Shown: piece after piece, positions 25,967 to 35,293 of the stretch | Layout of the letters: each line of letters begins with the position of its first letter | How positions within the stretch are numbered: position 1 is the stretch's first letter | Assembly (NCBI RefSeq): GCF_003985125.1 | Contig: NZ_ML133565.1 | Location: 62,001-126,000, forward strand | Direction of reading: 5' to 3' | Source of the DNA: Rhizobium phaseoli | Lineage (GTDB): Bacteria; Pseudomonadota; Alphaproteobacteria; Rhizobiales; Rhizobiaceae | Length of the DNA stretch: 64,000 nt | Notes under the pieces: model-generated | Told to the model about the DNA's origin: nothing | Database searches by the model: none | The model's input: the letters and a program-made list of their open reading frames with translations, nothing else | Translations under genes and position numbers: made by a program

Positions 25967-26103
25967 GTCGTGTCTCCGGCGGATTTGCGGTCGGCGTCTT
26001 GCCGATGTGAGTTCGATTGCAAGATAGCGGGTTGGCAAATGTCGCAGTAGGGTTATGAATCGGGACTGATTGTTCTATTGAAGCAACAATGCGATAATAC
26101 GGG

Positions 26104-27078
26104 GTGGCAGCGTTGGAAGACTTGAATGACCTGATGCTGTTTGCCGCTGTCGTGCACCATGGAAGCTTCTCCGCTGCGGCATTGGCACACGGACTGCCGA
26201 AATCCAAGGTAAGTCGCCGTATCGCCGGCCTGGAGCGACGACTGGGCGTGCGGCTTCTGCAGCGCTCGACGCGGGCTCTCCACGTGACGGAAGTCGGGCA
26301 AGCGCTCCTGCCGCACTGCGAGTCCATGGCGGAAAGCGCCCAGGCGGCACTCGAAGTCGCAGCCTCAGCAGGAGAACATCCCTCAGGTCGGCTGAAGGTC
26401 AGTTGTCCGATTGGTGTCGCGCACCTCTACCTCGCACCGTTGTTGGGCAAATTCCTGAAGGCACATCCCGCAGTCCAGTTTGAACTCGATCTGACGAATC
26501 GGCGCGTGGATGTGATCGCAGAAGGCTATGACGTCGCCCTAAGGATCAGATCGAGTCTTGACGATTCCAATCTTGTCGTTCGCAATTTGGGAACGAGCGA
26601 GCAGATGCTTGTGGCAAGCCCGGAATTCATAGCCACCCGCGGTCCTTTCGGCAGCGCGGATTCTTTGCAGCGGAAGCCAGGCGTCGGGCCTGCCGGCGTG
26701 AGAGGCGAGAGGAACTTCTGGAGTTTGCTGAAGCCGGATGGTGTTTCCATCGACATCGAATATCTGCCGACGCTCATGACCGACGATGTCTATGTGCTGT
26801 GTCAGGCTGCGTTAGCCGGAATTGGTGTCGCTCGTCTGCCGGTCAATATTTGCGGAGACGCCATTCGCGACGGCCGTCTGGTGAAGGTCTTGCCGGATTA
26901 TCGATTGCAAGCGCACGGTCTTCATGCCGTGTTTCCGTCCCGTAGGGGCCTCGTGCCAGCGGTGAGGGCTTTCCTCGACTTCCTGGCTGAAGAGCTGCCG
27001 GGGATGCTTGCGGCGGTGACTGGGGGATATGACCATGGCTATCGCCCGGGTAGCCTCCGTTCAAATGGGACATCGTGA
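26104..27078 (+). CDS. LysR-family transcriptional regulator
   Basis: The frame opens at GTG 26104 and gives 324 residues. The N-terminal LysR helix-turn-helix reads LNDLMLFAAVVHHGSFSAAA, HGLPKSKVSRRIAGLERRLG and the LLQRSTRALHVTEVG wing. The effector domain follows the CrgA/AaeR-like layout (CPIGVAHLYLAPLLGKFLK, EGYDVALRIRSSLDDSNLV, VARLPVNICGDAIRDGRLV). The C-terminal 25 residues are extra. It diverges from the alpha/beta hydrolase, and this arrangement (hydrolase, azoreductase, YciI) suggests it regulates a detoxification set. Confidence 0.92.
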   Translation: MAALEDLNDLMLFAAVVHHGSFSAAALAHGLPKSKVSRRIAGLERRLGVRLLQRSTRALHVTEVGQALLPHCESMAESAQAALEVAASAGEHPSGRLKVSCPIGVAHLYLAPLLGKFLKAHPAVQFELDLTNRRVDVIAEGYDVALRIRSSLDDSNLVVRNLGTSEQMLVASPEFIATRGPFGSADSLQRKPGVGPAGVRGERNFWSLLKPDGVSIDIEYLPTLMTDDVYVLCQAALAGIGVARLPVNICGDAIRDGRLVKVLPDYRLQAHGLHAVFPSRRGLVPAVRAFLDFLAEELPGMLAAVTGGYDHGYRPGSLRSNGTS

Positions 27079-27227
27079 CCGCTTGGTGTAGAGGAGGCCT
27101 GTAGCTTCGACCCGCATCGATCGATCCTCAAGATGAGGCAACAAACAGGTCGGCTGTCATCTTGGACGCGTTGTTGATGATGCAGGCGGTTTCGATACCC
27201 TGCTTTGCCGAGAGAACAAACCTGTCG

Positions 27228-28100
27228 TCAGATAGCTTGCGACATCAGCCAATCGGCGAAGATCTTCGATAGCCGCCGCTGGCTGCCGGCTTTTGGATAG
27301 GCGAGGTAGTGGCCGATGTAGCGGTTGTCGCGGCTGTCCCTGAACGGCCGAACCAGACGCCCGCTGTCCAGTTCGCGCCGCGCCAGAGTGTTCGACTCTA
27401 ACGCCACCCCCAGCCCGTTCGCCGCGGCATCGACTGCCAGAAAGCTTCTATCGAAGCTCATGGCGGGGAGGGGCGGGGGGCCGAGATTATTAAGTTCAAA
27501 CCAGTCGATCCATTGAATTCTTTTCAGGTCGCTGCGGATGAGGGGAAGACGCGCGAGATCGCGCGGAGTTTCCAGTCGTTCAGCCATCTTTGGAGAACAC
27601 AGCGGAGAAATGATCTCCTCTCCAAGCGGCACGACGATCAGATCTTCTCTGTTCGATGGTTCGCCGTAAACGATGTCGACATCGAAGAGGCCGTCCACGA
27701 AACGCGCATAGTTTGTGCTTGCCGCCACCCGGACTTCAACCCCCTCATTCTTGCCCAGGAAGTCCGGAAGAAGTGCCGAGAGCACCTGCGCGGCATAGCT
27801 CGGCGCGCAGTGAACCCGCAGCAGGTGGGTCTTGTTGGATGAAATCATCTCAACACCGCGACGAAGCTCTTCAAAGGCGTTTGAGGCATGGGAGAGGAGC
27901 GTCTGCCCCGCCAGGGTCAGGGTGACCTTTCGCGTGCTTCGCTCGAAGAGCGAGATGCCAAGGTCACGCTCGAGCTTTGCAATGGCGTGACTTACGGCGC
28001 TGGGTGACAGGTGCAGTTCCTCGGCTGCAGCGCGGAAAGATGCCAGCCTCGCTGCGGCTTCAAAGATGCGGACCGCGGAAAGTGAGGCCATCTGTAACAT
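27228..28100 (-). CDS. LysR-family (GcvA-like) transcriptional regulator
   Basis: The 290-residue protein starts LSAVRIFEAAARLASFRAAA with the GcvA-type helix-turn-helix ELHLSPSAVSHAIAKLERDL and wing LFERSTRKVTLTLAGQTLL. The effector domain includes FVDGLFDVDIVYGEP, the family's DVDI-Y-G core. An ATG three codons in is an equally good start. It diverges from the SDR-transketolase-transporter operon across 140 bases that contain a T-N11-A palindrome, so it most likely activates that operon. Confidence 0.92.
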   Translation of the reverse strand: MLQMASLSAVRIFEAAARLASFRAAAEELHLSPSAVSHAIAKLERDLGISLFERSTRKVTLTLAGQTLLSHASNAFEELRRGVEMISSNKTHLLRVHCAPSYAAQVLSALLPDFLGKNEGVEVRVAASTNYARFVDGLFDVDIVYGEPSNREDLIVVPLGEEIISPLCSPKMAERLETPRDLARLPLIRSDLKRIQWIDWFELNNLGPPPLPAMSFDRSFLAVDAAANGLGVALESNTLARRELDSGRLVRPFRDSRDNRYIGHYLAYPKAGSQRRLSKIFADWLMSQAI

Positions 28101-28107
28101 CGGATTA

Positions 28108-28122
28108 GTGAACCAGATTCAC
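28108..28122. promoter_or_regulatory. Candidate LysR box between the LysR gene and the SDR operon
   Basis: GTGAA (28108-28112), CCAGA, TTCAC (28118-28122) is a perfect inverted repeat that also meets the T-N11-A rule of LysR-type sites. It lies 8 bases before the LysR start codon and about 120 bases before the SDR start, fitting autoregulation and divergent activation. Confidence 0.5.
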
Positions 28123-28240
28123 CCACCGTTGTAAACTTCGCGTTTGTCGAACGGCGTCAACTCGATCAGTTTCGATCTCGCAAGCCAACTGACTTGTCGA
28201 AGATTTGCCAGATGCTCGGGACGCATCGGGAGGAGATTAC

Positions 28241-29002
28241 ATGCTACTGAATGGGAAGACCGCGGTCATTTCGGGCGCGGCGAGCAGGCGCGGCATCGGC
28301 CGTGCAACGGCCCAGCTTTTCGCCGAGCATGGCGCTCGCGTCGCCATCCTCGATATCGATGCTGACGCGGTTGCGGAGGCGGCCGCGTCGCTGCCCAGCG
28401 TCAAGTCCGGTAACCACATGGGCCTGCGATGCGACGTCGCCGACAAGTCGTCCTGCGCCGAGGCCGCATCCAAGGTGATGGCCTCCTTCGGTTCGGTAAA
28501 CGCGCTCGTCAACAATGCCGGCATCACCCAGCCGGTCGGCACGCTCGATATCACCGAAGCTGACTGGCAGCGGATCGTGGCGGTCAACATGACCGGTGTG
28601 CTCTTCCTGAGCCAGGCCTTCATCCCCTACATGCGCGACAATGGCGGCGGATCGATTGCCTGCATGTCCTCGGTATCGGCACAGCGTGGCGGCGGCATCT
28701 TCGGCGGGCCTCATTACTCCGCAGCCAAGGCGGGTGTGCTCGGCCTCGCCAAAGCGATGGCCCGCGAATTCGGTCCAGCCGGCATTCGCGTCAACTCCGT
28801 CACGCCTGGCCTCATCCAGACAGATATCACCGGTGGCAAACTCACCGATCAAATGCGCGCCGACATCATCAAGGGCATCCCTCTGAGCCGGCTCGGAGAG
28901 GCCGCCGACGTCGCGAATATCTACCTGTTCCTCGCCTCGGATCTGTCCGCCTACGTCACCGGAGCGGTGATCGACGTCAACGGCGGCATGCTGATCCACT
29001 GA
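28241..29002 (+). CDS. Short-chain dehydrogenase/reductase
   Basis: The ATG at 28241 follows GGGAGGAG, giving 253 residues, the classical SDR length. The cofactor loop is SGAASRRGIGRA, with Asp38 of ILDID pointing to NAD preference. NNAG lies at 91-94, catalytic Ser143/144 in CMSSVSA, and Tyr159/Lys163 in HYSAAKAG. The C-terminus reads TGAVIDVNGGMLIH. It probably oxidises a sugar, polyol or sugar acid imported by the transporters encoded downstream. It is the first gene of an operon that runs to about 38.3 kb. Confidence 0.93.
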   Translation: MLLNGKTAVISGAASRRGIGRATAQLFAEHGARVAILDIDADAVAEAAASLPSVKSGNHMGLRCDVADKSSCAEAASKVMASFGSVNALVNNAGITQPVGTLDITEADWQRIVAVNMTGVLFLSQAFIPYMRDNGGGSIACMSSVSAQRGGGIFGGPHYSAAKAGVLGLAKAMAREFGPAGIRVNSVTPGLIQTDITGGKLTDQMRADIIKGIPLSRLGEAADVANIYLFLASDLSAYVTGAVIDVNGGMLIH

Positions 29003-29025
29003 GGCCCATCTGGAGAGACACCGAC

Positions 29026-29865
29026 ATGAGCCAGATCGGCCACAATATCAGTCTGACAGCGCGCGCCCGGCGCATCCGCCGTCACGCGCTGCGCATGGGT
29101 GAGGTACAGGGGCAGGGTTATATCGCCCAGGCGCTCGGCGTCGCCGACGTCCTTGCCGTATCCTACTTCCACGCCACGAACTACCGGCCGGAAGATCCCG
29201 AATGGGAAGGCCGCGACAGGTTCCTGTTGTCGATCGGCCACTATGCGATCGCGCTTTACGCAGCTCTGATCGAAGCCAAGATCATTCCCGAGGATGAGCT
29301 GGAGACCTACGGCACGGATGACAGCCGGCTGCCGATGTCCGGCATGGCTGCCTACACGCCCGGCATGGAAATCACCGGCGGGTCGCTCGGACACGGACTA
29401 GGCATCGCGGTCGGCATGGCCTTGGCGCTGAAGCGGAAGAAGTCCTCTTCCTTTGTCTATAATCTGTTTTCCGACGGCGAACTCGACGAGGGTTCGACCT
29501 GGGAGGCCGCGATGTCGGCGGGTTCCTACAGGCTCGACAACCTGATCGGCATTGTCGACGTCAATCAGATGCAAGCCGACGGCCCGTCCATTGGCGTGCT
29601 CAATTTCGAACCGCTCGGCCCAAAATTCGAGGCCTTCGGCTGGTTTGTCCAAAGGGTGGACGGCAACGATATCGATGCGCTCGTAAAGGCCTTCGACGCC
29701 GCTCGTCACCACGCCGAGGCGAAGCCTCGCATCATCATATGCGACACGAAAATGGCGAAGGGGGTGCCCTTCCTCGAGGCGCGCGATCGAAACCACTTCC
29801 TGCGCGTCGAACCCCACGAATGGGCCGAGGCCCTCAGGATCATCGATGCGGGAGTGGAGGCATGA
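29026..29865 (+). CDS. Transketolase, N-terminal (thiamine-diphosphate-binding) subunit
   Basis: The 279-residue protein corresponds to the pyrophosphate domain of split transketolases: RIRRHALRMGEVQGQGYIAQ, GHYAIALYAALIEA, GGSLGHGLGIAVGMALALK, the GDGEL-type thiamine-diphosphate motif as FSDGELDEGSTWEAAM, and IVDVNQMQADGPS. It transfers two-carbon units between ketose and aldose phosphates together with the next gene product, which it overlaps by 4 bases (ATGA). A split catabolic transketolase inside an operon usually acts on an unusual ketose phosphate rather than in the central pentose pathway. Confidence 0.93.
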   Translation: MSQIGHNISLTARARRIRRHALRMGEVQGQGYIAQALGVADVLAVSYFHATNYRPEDPEWEGRDRFLLSIGHYAIALYAALIEAKIIPEDELETYGTDDSRLPMSGMAAYTPGMEITGGSLGHGLGIAVGMALALKRKKSSSFVYNLFSDGELDEGSTWEAAMSAGSYRLDNLIGIVDVNQMQADGPSIGVLNFEPLGPKFEAFGWFVQRVDGNDIDALVKAFDAARHHAEAKPRIIICDTKMAKGVPFLEARDRNHFLRVEPHEWAEALRIIDAGVEA

Positions 29866-30899
29866 GGCGTTCCAAGTACATCCGGCCTGCCCATCTTGAA
29901 AGCGGCATCGACAAGCCCCGCCTAACGACGTCGGCGATGATCGCATCGATTGCCGGTCCCGATCAGCCGACGAGGCCGGCACCCTTCGGCAACGCGCTTG
30001 CCGCCCTGGCGCGGAATGACGAGCGTATTGTCGGCATGTCCGCCGACCTTGCGAAATACACGGACCTTCATGTGTTCCGTGCTGCGCATCCCGACCGCTT
30101 CTACCAGATGGGAATGGCGGAACAGCTGCTGATGATGTCGGCGGCGGGCATGGCGCGCGAAGGCTTTCAGCCTTGGGTAACGACATATGCCGTCTTCGCC
30201 TCCCGGCGGGCCTACGACTTCATCTGCCTGGCGATTGCCGAGGAGATGCTTGATGTGAAGATTGTCTGCGCCCTTCCGGGCTTGACGACGGGATATGGGC
30301 CGAGCCACCAGGCGACGGAAGATCTCGCAATGTTCCGCGGCATGCCGAACCTGACGATCGTCGATCCGTGCGACGCGAGCGAGATCGAGCAAGCGGTTCC
30401 GGCGATCGCCGCCCATAAAGGGCCGGTCTACATGCGCCTGCTACGCGGCAACGTTCCGCTGGTTCTGGAGGAATACGGCTACAAATTCGAACTCGGCAAG
30501 GCCAAGCTCCTTCGTGATGGCAAGGACACTCTCATCATCTCGTCGGGCCTGATGACGATGCGCGCGCTCGAGGCTGCCAAACAGCTTCGAAACGACGGAG
30601 TCGACGCTGCCGTCCTGCACGTCCCGACCATAAAGCCGCTCGATGAGGCGACGATCGTCGCCGAGTGCCGCAAAGGTGGGCGGCTGGTGGTCGTGGCGGA
30701 GAACCACACTCTCATTGGCGGCCTTGGAGAGGCAGTCGCCGGCACGCTGTTGCGTGCCGGCGTCGCACCGCCGGCCTTCCGCCAGATCGGCCTACCCGAC
30801 CAGTTCCTGGAGGCGGGCGCCTTGCCAACGCTCCATGACCAATACGGGCTATCGACCGTGAGGGTGACGGAGGCGGTCAAGGCCTGGCTCTCGACCTGA
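29862..30899 (+). CDS. Transketolase, C-terminal subunit
   Basis: From ATG 29862, coupled to the previous gene, the protein has 345 residues. About 40 residues precede the pyrimidine-binding domain (RPAPFGNALAALARNDERIV, GMSADLAKYTDL, YQMGMAEQLLMMSAAGMA with the catalytic Glu, TTGYGPSHQATEDLAMFRGM). The transketolase C-terminal domain follows (LIISSGLMTMRALEAAKQL, VVVAENHTLIGGLGEAVAG). Frames upstream of 29862 are only overlap with the N-subunit gene. Confidence 0.93.
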   Translation: MRRSKYIRPAHLESGIDKPRLTTSAMIASIAGPDQPTRPAPFGNALAALARNDERIVGMSADLAKYTDLHVFRAAHPDRFYQMGMAEQLLMMSAAGMAREGFQPWVTTYAVFASRRAYDFICLAIAEEMLDVKIVCALPGLTTGYGPSHQATEDLAMFRGMPNLTIVDPCDASEIEQAVPAIAAHKGPVYMRLLRGNVPLVLEEYGYKFELGKAKLLRDGKDTLIISSGLMTMRALEAAKQLRNDGVDAAVLHVPTIKPLDEATIVAECRKGGRLVVVAENHTLIGGLGEAVAGTLLRAGVAPPAFRQIGLPDQFLEAGALPTLHDQYGLSTVRVTEAVKAWLST

Positions 30900-30906
30900 C
30901 GGACAT

Positions 30907-30934
30907 CGGCCGGTTGAGGAGATGCCGGCCGTTT
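30907..30934 (+). terminator. Hairpin between transketolase and TRAP genes
   Basis: CGGCCGG (30907-30913) and CCGGCCG (30925-30931) form a perfect 7-bp stem with an 11-base loop followed by TTT. It may be a partial terminator or mRNA processing stem setting different levels for the enzyme and transporter halves of the operon. Confidence 0.45.
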
Positions 30935-30959
30935 AAACAAGCTTGTGATGGAGGATGAA

Positions 30960-31967
30960 ATGAGCTTGCAGATCAATCGAAGATCTTTCCTGGCGACCGC
31001 GGCTGCTGCGCTCGCGGCCCCGGCAATCGTGCTTTCAAGCCGATCCGCCAGCGCTGCCGCCACGACCCTGACCCTTGGCCATGGCGCCGCTCCCGGCAAT
31101 CCCAGAACCGTGGCCGCGGATAAGTTCGCGGAACTCGTCAAAGAGAAGACCGAAGGTCGTATCCAGATCAACGTCGCAGGCGCCGAGACGCTTGGCAGCG
31201 ACTCCGCGATGCTCACCAGTCTCAGGACAGGCGCGCTGGATTTCACTGCCAACAGCCAGGGCGCAACTTCGGCGATCGTTCCGGAACTCAGCGCGCTCGG
31301 TCTGCCGTTCCTGTTCGAAAACACCGACAAGGCCGTCGCTGTCCTGAACGGTCCGGTGGGCGCCGAGCTCAACCGCCGCTTCGAAGCGGTCGGAGTCGTA
31401 CCGCTCGACTGGTGGGACAACGGCATCCGGCACCTGACGAACTCGAAGCGGAAGGTGACTTCGCCTGCCGACCTGGCGGGCATGAAAATCAGGACGCCGG
31501 CCGATCCGATGACCATCGACATCTTCCAGGCATTGGGAGCAGGCACCGAACAAATCGCCTTCGGCGAGCTCTACATCGCCTTGCAGCAGGGCGTTGTCGA
31601 CGGGCAGGAGAATCCGCTCGCCAATATCGAAAGCTCTAAACTTCACGAGGTCAACAAATACATCAGCCTGACCGCCCACAAATGGGAATCCACACCGTTC
31701 CTGATGTCGAAGATCGCTCTGGCCCGCTTGGGGTCTGATTTGGAGGCGGTCAAGGCCGCGGCGAAGGAGGCGGGTGCTCTGCAGCGGAAGCTCTCGAGCG
31801 AGAAGGCCGCTGAGGTGCTCGAGAACTTCAAGAAGAACTCCGCCGTCGAGGTCGTGGAAGTCGACCACGACGCTTTCGTCAAGGCGACCGCGTCCGTCGC
31901 GGACAGCTGGAAGAAGAAGCCTTTCGGCGATTTTGTCACCCAGGTGGAAGCAGCTGCGAGGGGCTGA
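30960..31967 (+). CDS. TRAP transporter substrate-binding protein (DctP family)
   Basis: The ATG at 30960 follows GGAGGATGAA. The 335-residue protein has a Tat-type leader (INRRSFLATAAAALAAPAIV, cleavage after SASA) and the DctP fold: LTLGHGAAPGNPRTVAADKF, SLRTGALDFTANSQ, LPFLFENTDKAVAVL, and LAGMKIRTPADPM, which holds the Arg that binds the substrate carboxylate. It delivers an organic acid or acidic sugar to the small and large permeases encoded next, using an ion gradient. Confidence 0.93.
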   Translation: MSLQINRRSFLATAAAALAAPAIVLSSRSASAAATTLTLGHGAAPGNPRTVAADKFAELVKEKTEGRIQINVAGAETLGSDSAMLTSLRTGALDFTANSQGATSAIVPELSALGLPFLFENTDKAVAVLNGPVGAELNRRFEAVGVVPLDWWDNGIRHLTNSKRKVTSPADLAGMKIRTPADPMTIDIFQALGAGTEQIAFGELYIALQQGVVDGQENPLANIESSKLHEVNKYISLTAHKWESTPFLMSKIALARLGSDLEAVKAAAKEAGALQRKLSSEKAAEVLENFKKNSAVEVVEVDHDAFVKATASVADSWKKKPFGDFVTQVEAAARG

Positions 31968-31993
31968 GGCTCCTCTCACGATCCGGAGGCCCC

Positions 31994-32524
31994 ATGAGCA
32001 GGTTTTATTCAGCCGTCGATCTGGTCGCCGGTATCATCGTCTTATTCGCCCGTTTGGTGATCATCGTCAGCGGCATCGCGCTGACGGTGGTCACCTCGGC
32101 CAACGTCGTGGCCCGATATGTTTCAGCGAGCGGGGGACTGTCGTTCGCCCAGGAGCTGCCGATGCTGATGTTTCCATGGTTCATCATCGCCGGGATCATC
32201 ATTGCGGCCCATGCGGGCGGGCATATGGCCGTCGAATGGCTCTACGAAAAGCTCGACGGCAGTGCTCGGACGACGGCCCTCATCATAGCAAACGCGATCA
32301 GCGTCGCCGCCTTTCTGGTGCTGGCATATCAGGCGACCGTGGTGGCCGAGATTGCCGGGGCAGAACACAGCCCCGTTCTGCAGCTTCCGAACAGCATCGG
32401 CTATTACTCGCTGTCGATCGGCGCGGTGCTGGTGTCCATCGTCACCATCGCCGCGACCGTCCGCGTTCTCCGCCTGGGCTGGGATCACCGCCTCGAGATC
32501 AAGCCCGAGGAGATCGCGCTATGA
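31994..32524 (+). CDS. TRAP transporter small permease (DctQ family)
   Basis: The 176-residue inner-membrane protein has four helices and the DctQ-family features VTSANVVARYVSASGGLSFA and ELPMLMFPWFIIAGIIIAAH. It starts after CCGGAGG, 26 bases past the DctP gene, and its stop overlaps the DctM start as ATGA. Confidence 0.92.
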   Translation: MSRFYSAVDLVAGIIVLFARLVIIVSGIALTVVTSANVVARYVSASGGLSFAQELPMLMFPWFIIAGIIIAAHAGGHMAVEWLYEKLDGSARTTALIIANAISVAAFLVLAYQATVVAEIAGAEHSPVLQLPNSIGYYSLSIGAVLVSIVTIAATVRVLRLGWDHRLEIKPEEIAL

Positions 32525-33780
32525 CACTCGTCATGATCATTTCCTTCTGCATCCTCATGGTCCTCGCCGTTCCCGTCGGCTATGGGCTGATCATTGCAGC
32601 GGGGCTTGGAGTCCTGTTCAACGGTTACGTTCCGCTCTCGGTGGTCGCCCAGCAGGTCTACGACCAGACCCAGTCCTTCCCGATGCTGGCGCTTCCGTTC
32701 TTCATGCTTGCAGGCACGCTGATGCTTGGCGGCGAGTTGGGGCGTCAGCTCCTTGAACTCGCCTCGCGCGCCATGCAGCGGTGGCGAGGCGGACCGCTCT
32801 CGACCACCGTCGTATCCTCGGTCGTCTTTGGCGGCGTATCCGGTTCGGCCGTGGCGAATGCGAGTGCGCTCGGCTCCGTCCTCATCCCCTGGCAGAAGAA
32901 GCACGGGTTTCCGCCGGCGCTCTGCGCCGCCAACAACGCGACCTCCGCTGTCATCGACGTCCTCATCCCGCCTTCGATTCCGATGATCCTTTACGCTCTG
33001 ATCAGCGGCGTCAGCGTCGGTGATCTGTTCATCTCCGGCATTGTTCCGGGGCTGATCATGGCGGCGAGCTTCGTGTTCGTCTGCTGGTACGTGTCAGTAA
33101 GGCGGGGGTATGCCATTGAGGCCGTGAAGGTCCGCAAGCGCGAGCTGGCGCGGCTGGCAGTGCAAAGTTTCCCGGCAATCCTGCTGCCGATCCTGATCAT
33201 CGTCTTTCTGCGATCCGGCCTGGCGACGCCGACAGAGGTCTCGGTCCTGTCGGTCGTCTACTCGCTGCTGCTCAGCATCCTCTTCTACCGTGACCTGACC
33301 TGGAAACGCTTCTGCGAGAACATGGTGGAGGCGGGCGTCGCGACGGGCGTCGTCATGCTCGTGATCATGGGCAGCGCGGCGGTCGGCTGGGTGCTGACAT
33401 TCGATCAGGCTCCGCAGCACATGGCCGAATGGGTTTCGACGCACATCTCCAGTCCGATCGTCATCATTCTCATGATGAACCTGATCATGCTGGTGGTCGG
33501 CATGCCGCTCGATATGCCGCCGGCGATCCTCCTGCTCGGGCCGATCTTCGTTCCTCTGGCCGATTCCATCGGCCTCGACCGGGTCCAGCTTGGACTGATG
33601 ATGGTGATCAACCTCGGGATCGGGCTCTACACGCCGCCGATCGGCACGACCCTGTTCATCTCGTCTTCAATCGCAAAGGCGCCGCTTGGCACCACGACGA
33701 ACGAGCTCTGGCCGTTTTTCGGCATGGCCATGTTGCTCCTCCTTGCGGTCAGCTTCGTGCCGGCGCTGACGATCTACTGA
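32521..33780 (+). CDS. TRAP transporter large permease (DctM family)
   Basis: The start ATG overlaps the DctQ stop. The 419-residue protein has about twelve helices with the DctM features LPFFMLAGTLMLGGELGRQL, SVVFGGVSGSAVANASALGS, PPALCAANNATSAVIDVLIP, PPSIPMILYALISGVSV, and near the end NLGIGLYTPPIGTTLFI. It is the transport subunit that couples substrate entry to sodium or proton flow. The frame extends upstream in the same phase but that is antisense-like and not family sequence. Confidence 0.93.
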   Translation: MTLVMIISFCILMVLAVPVGYGLIIAAGLGVLFNGYVPLSVVAQQVYDQTQSFPMLALPFFMLAGTLMLGGELGRQLLELASRAMQRWRGGPLSTTVVSSVVFGGVSGSAVANASALGSVLIPWQKKHGFPPALCAANNATSAVIDVLIPPSIPMILYALISGVSVGDLFISGIVPGLIMAASFVFVCWYVSVRRGYAIEAVKVRKRELARLAVQSFPAILLPILIIVFLRSGLATPTEVSVLSVVYSLLLSILFYRDLTWKRFCENMVEAGVATGVVMLVIMGSAAVGWVLTFDQAPQHMAEWVSTHISSPIVIILMMNLIMLVVGMPLDMPPAILLLGPIFVPLADSIGLDRVQLGLMMVINLGIGLYTPPIGTTLFISSSIAKAPLGTTTNELWPFFGMAMLLLLAVSFVPALTIY

Positions 33781-33790
33781 GGAGCGTCCG

Positions 33791-35293
33791 ATGAGCGAAA
33801 CGTCCAAGAACGTCATCACCGTCCGAGGACTTACAAAGTCCTACGGTGCGACCTCGGTCCTCAAAGGCGTCGACTTCTCCGTTGCGCGAGGGGAAGTTCA
33901 TGCGCTGCTTGGCGGTAACGGCGCCGGCAAGTCGACGATGATCAAGATCATCACGGGCGCGGCCTCGCGCAACGATGGAGAGATCCGCTTCTTCGACAGC
34001 AAGGGCAGCGAACGGAGCGAGGCCGAGGGCAGGGCGAAGGTCGCGGTCGTGCACCAGGAACTTGCGCTCCTGCCGCATTTGACCGTCGCCGAAAACATTG
34101 CCCTGCCGCATCAAAGGAGAGGTTCGGGCTTGTTTCGGCGTGTGGCCGCAGCGGGACAGGCCTACGATGCGCTGAGAATGATCGACCAGGATTTCGCCGC
34201 CAAGTCTCTATACAGGCTGGTGGGCAGCCTGAGCCTCCACGAAGGTCAGATGGTCGAAATTGCCAGGGCTCTTTCTTCGGGTGCGGAATTGATCCTCCTC
34301 GACGAGCCGACCGCCAATCTCACAACTCTTGAGACGGAGAGGCTGTTTGCGGTCCTGAGGCGGCTCACCCGGGATACCGGTCTGTCGGTCGTGTTCGTCT
34401 CGCACCGGATGAAGGAAATCAGGCAGATCGCCAATGTCTGCACGATCATCCGCGACGGCCGGACGGTAGCCGATCGTCAGCCGATGGCAGAGCTGACGGA
34501 CGCCGGCATCATCGAAAAGATGGGACAGGTGGCAGCCTCTCATGCACCGGAACGGACGCCGCGGCCCGAATACCGGTCGGACGCCTCCGCTGCGACGGAC
34601 ACTATTACCATCGAGGAGGCAGGTGTCAGACTGGAACTGCAGCCAGGCACCGTCCTCGGCGTGGCCGGCGCACCGGCTGGACCGGCGGCACTGATCGAAG
34701 CGCTGACAGGCGCCGCCCGGAAGAAGCGATGGACGGTTGCGCGTGCGGGATGGCCGGACCAGCTCCGATCGCCGCGCAAAGCCGCCCGCCTGGGAGCGGG
34801 ATATGTGACCGGCGATCGGGCACACAAGGGAGTCCTCCACAGTCTTCCGATCATCGATAACGTGATGGCGTCCCGCCGTGTGACCAGAGGCGCGCTCCTC
34901 GCCGGCGGCTCTGAAGGGGGCGAATGCCTCGATCTGCTGAAGGCCTTGAAGGTGAAGGCCGCTTCCGTCTGGGATCTGCCGAGCACGCTGAGCGGTGGCA
35001 CGCAGCAGAAGCTGCTGCTTGCCCGCTGGCTGGGCTTGCCCTCCCGGCTGCTCGTCCTCGAGGAACCGACCAGAGGCGTCGATATCGGAACCAAGCGTGA
35101 GATCTATCAGCTCATCAGACAGATGGCTGCTTCAGGCACGGTGATCGTCTGGTGGTCCACGGAAAATGTCGAACTGCTGGAAGTCTGCGACCGCGTCATC
35201 GCCTTTGACACCGAGGGACGGTGTGCCGGCGTGATGGACCGCGACGACTTCAGTGAAGAGAAACTTGTTACCTTGACTGGAATGGCCGCATGA
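33791..35293 (+). CDS. Ribose/sugar-type ABC transporter ATPase (RbsA-like)
   Basis: The 500-residue protein has two ATPase domains. The first is complete: Walker A GGNGAGKSTMIK, signature LSLHEGQMVEIARAL and Walker B LILLDEPTANL. The second has a signature LSGGTQQKLLLARWL and LVLEEPTRGVD, but its Walker A region (GVAGAPAGPAALIEAL) lacks the GKS/T, so it cannot hydrolyse ATP normally. A degenerate second Walker A is common in this family. It starts 10 bases after the TRAP genes. Confidence 0.93.
   Translation: MSETSKNVITVRGLTKSYGATSVLKGVDFSVARGEVHALLGGNGAGKSTMIKIITGAASRNDGEIRFFDSKGSERSEAEGRAKVAVVHQELALLPHLTVAENIALPHQRRGSGLFRRVAAAGQAYDALRMIDQDFAAKSLYRLVGSLSLHEGQMVEIARALSSGAELILLDEPTANLTTLETERLFAVLRRLTRDTGLSVVFVSHRMKEIRQIANVCTIIRDGRTVADRQPMAELTDAGIIEKMGQVAASHAPERTPRPEYRSDASAATDTITIEEAGVRLELQPGTVLGVAGAPAGPAALIEALTGAARKKRWTVARAGWPDQLRSPRKAARLGAGYVTGDRAHKGVLHSLPIIDNVMASRRVTRGALLAGGSEGGECLDLLKALKVKAASVWDLPSTLSGGTQQKLLLARWLGLPSRLLVLEEPTRGVDIGTKREIYQLIRQMAASGTVIVWWSTENVELLEVCDRVIAFDTEGRCAGVMDRDDFSEEKLVTLTGMAA

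Noticed and set aside
31035..31979. Long minus-strand open frame opposite the TRAP binding-protein gene
   Set aside because: Antisense to a clear DctP gene with leader and ribosome site; composition is arginine/aspartate rich as expected of shadows.
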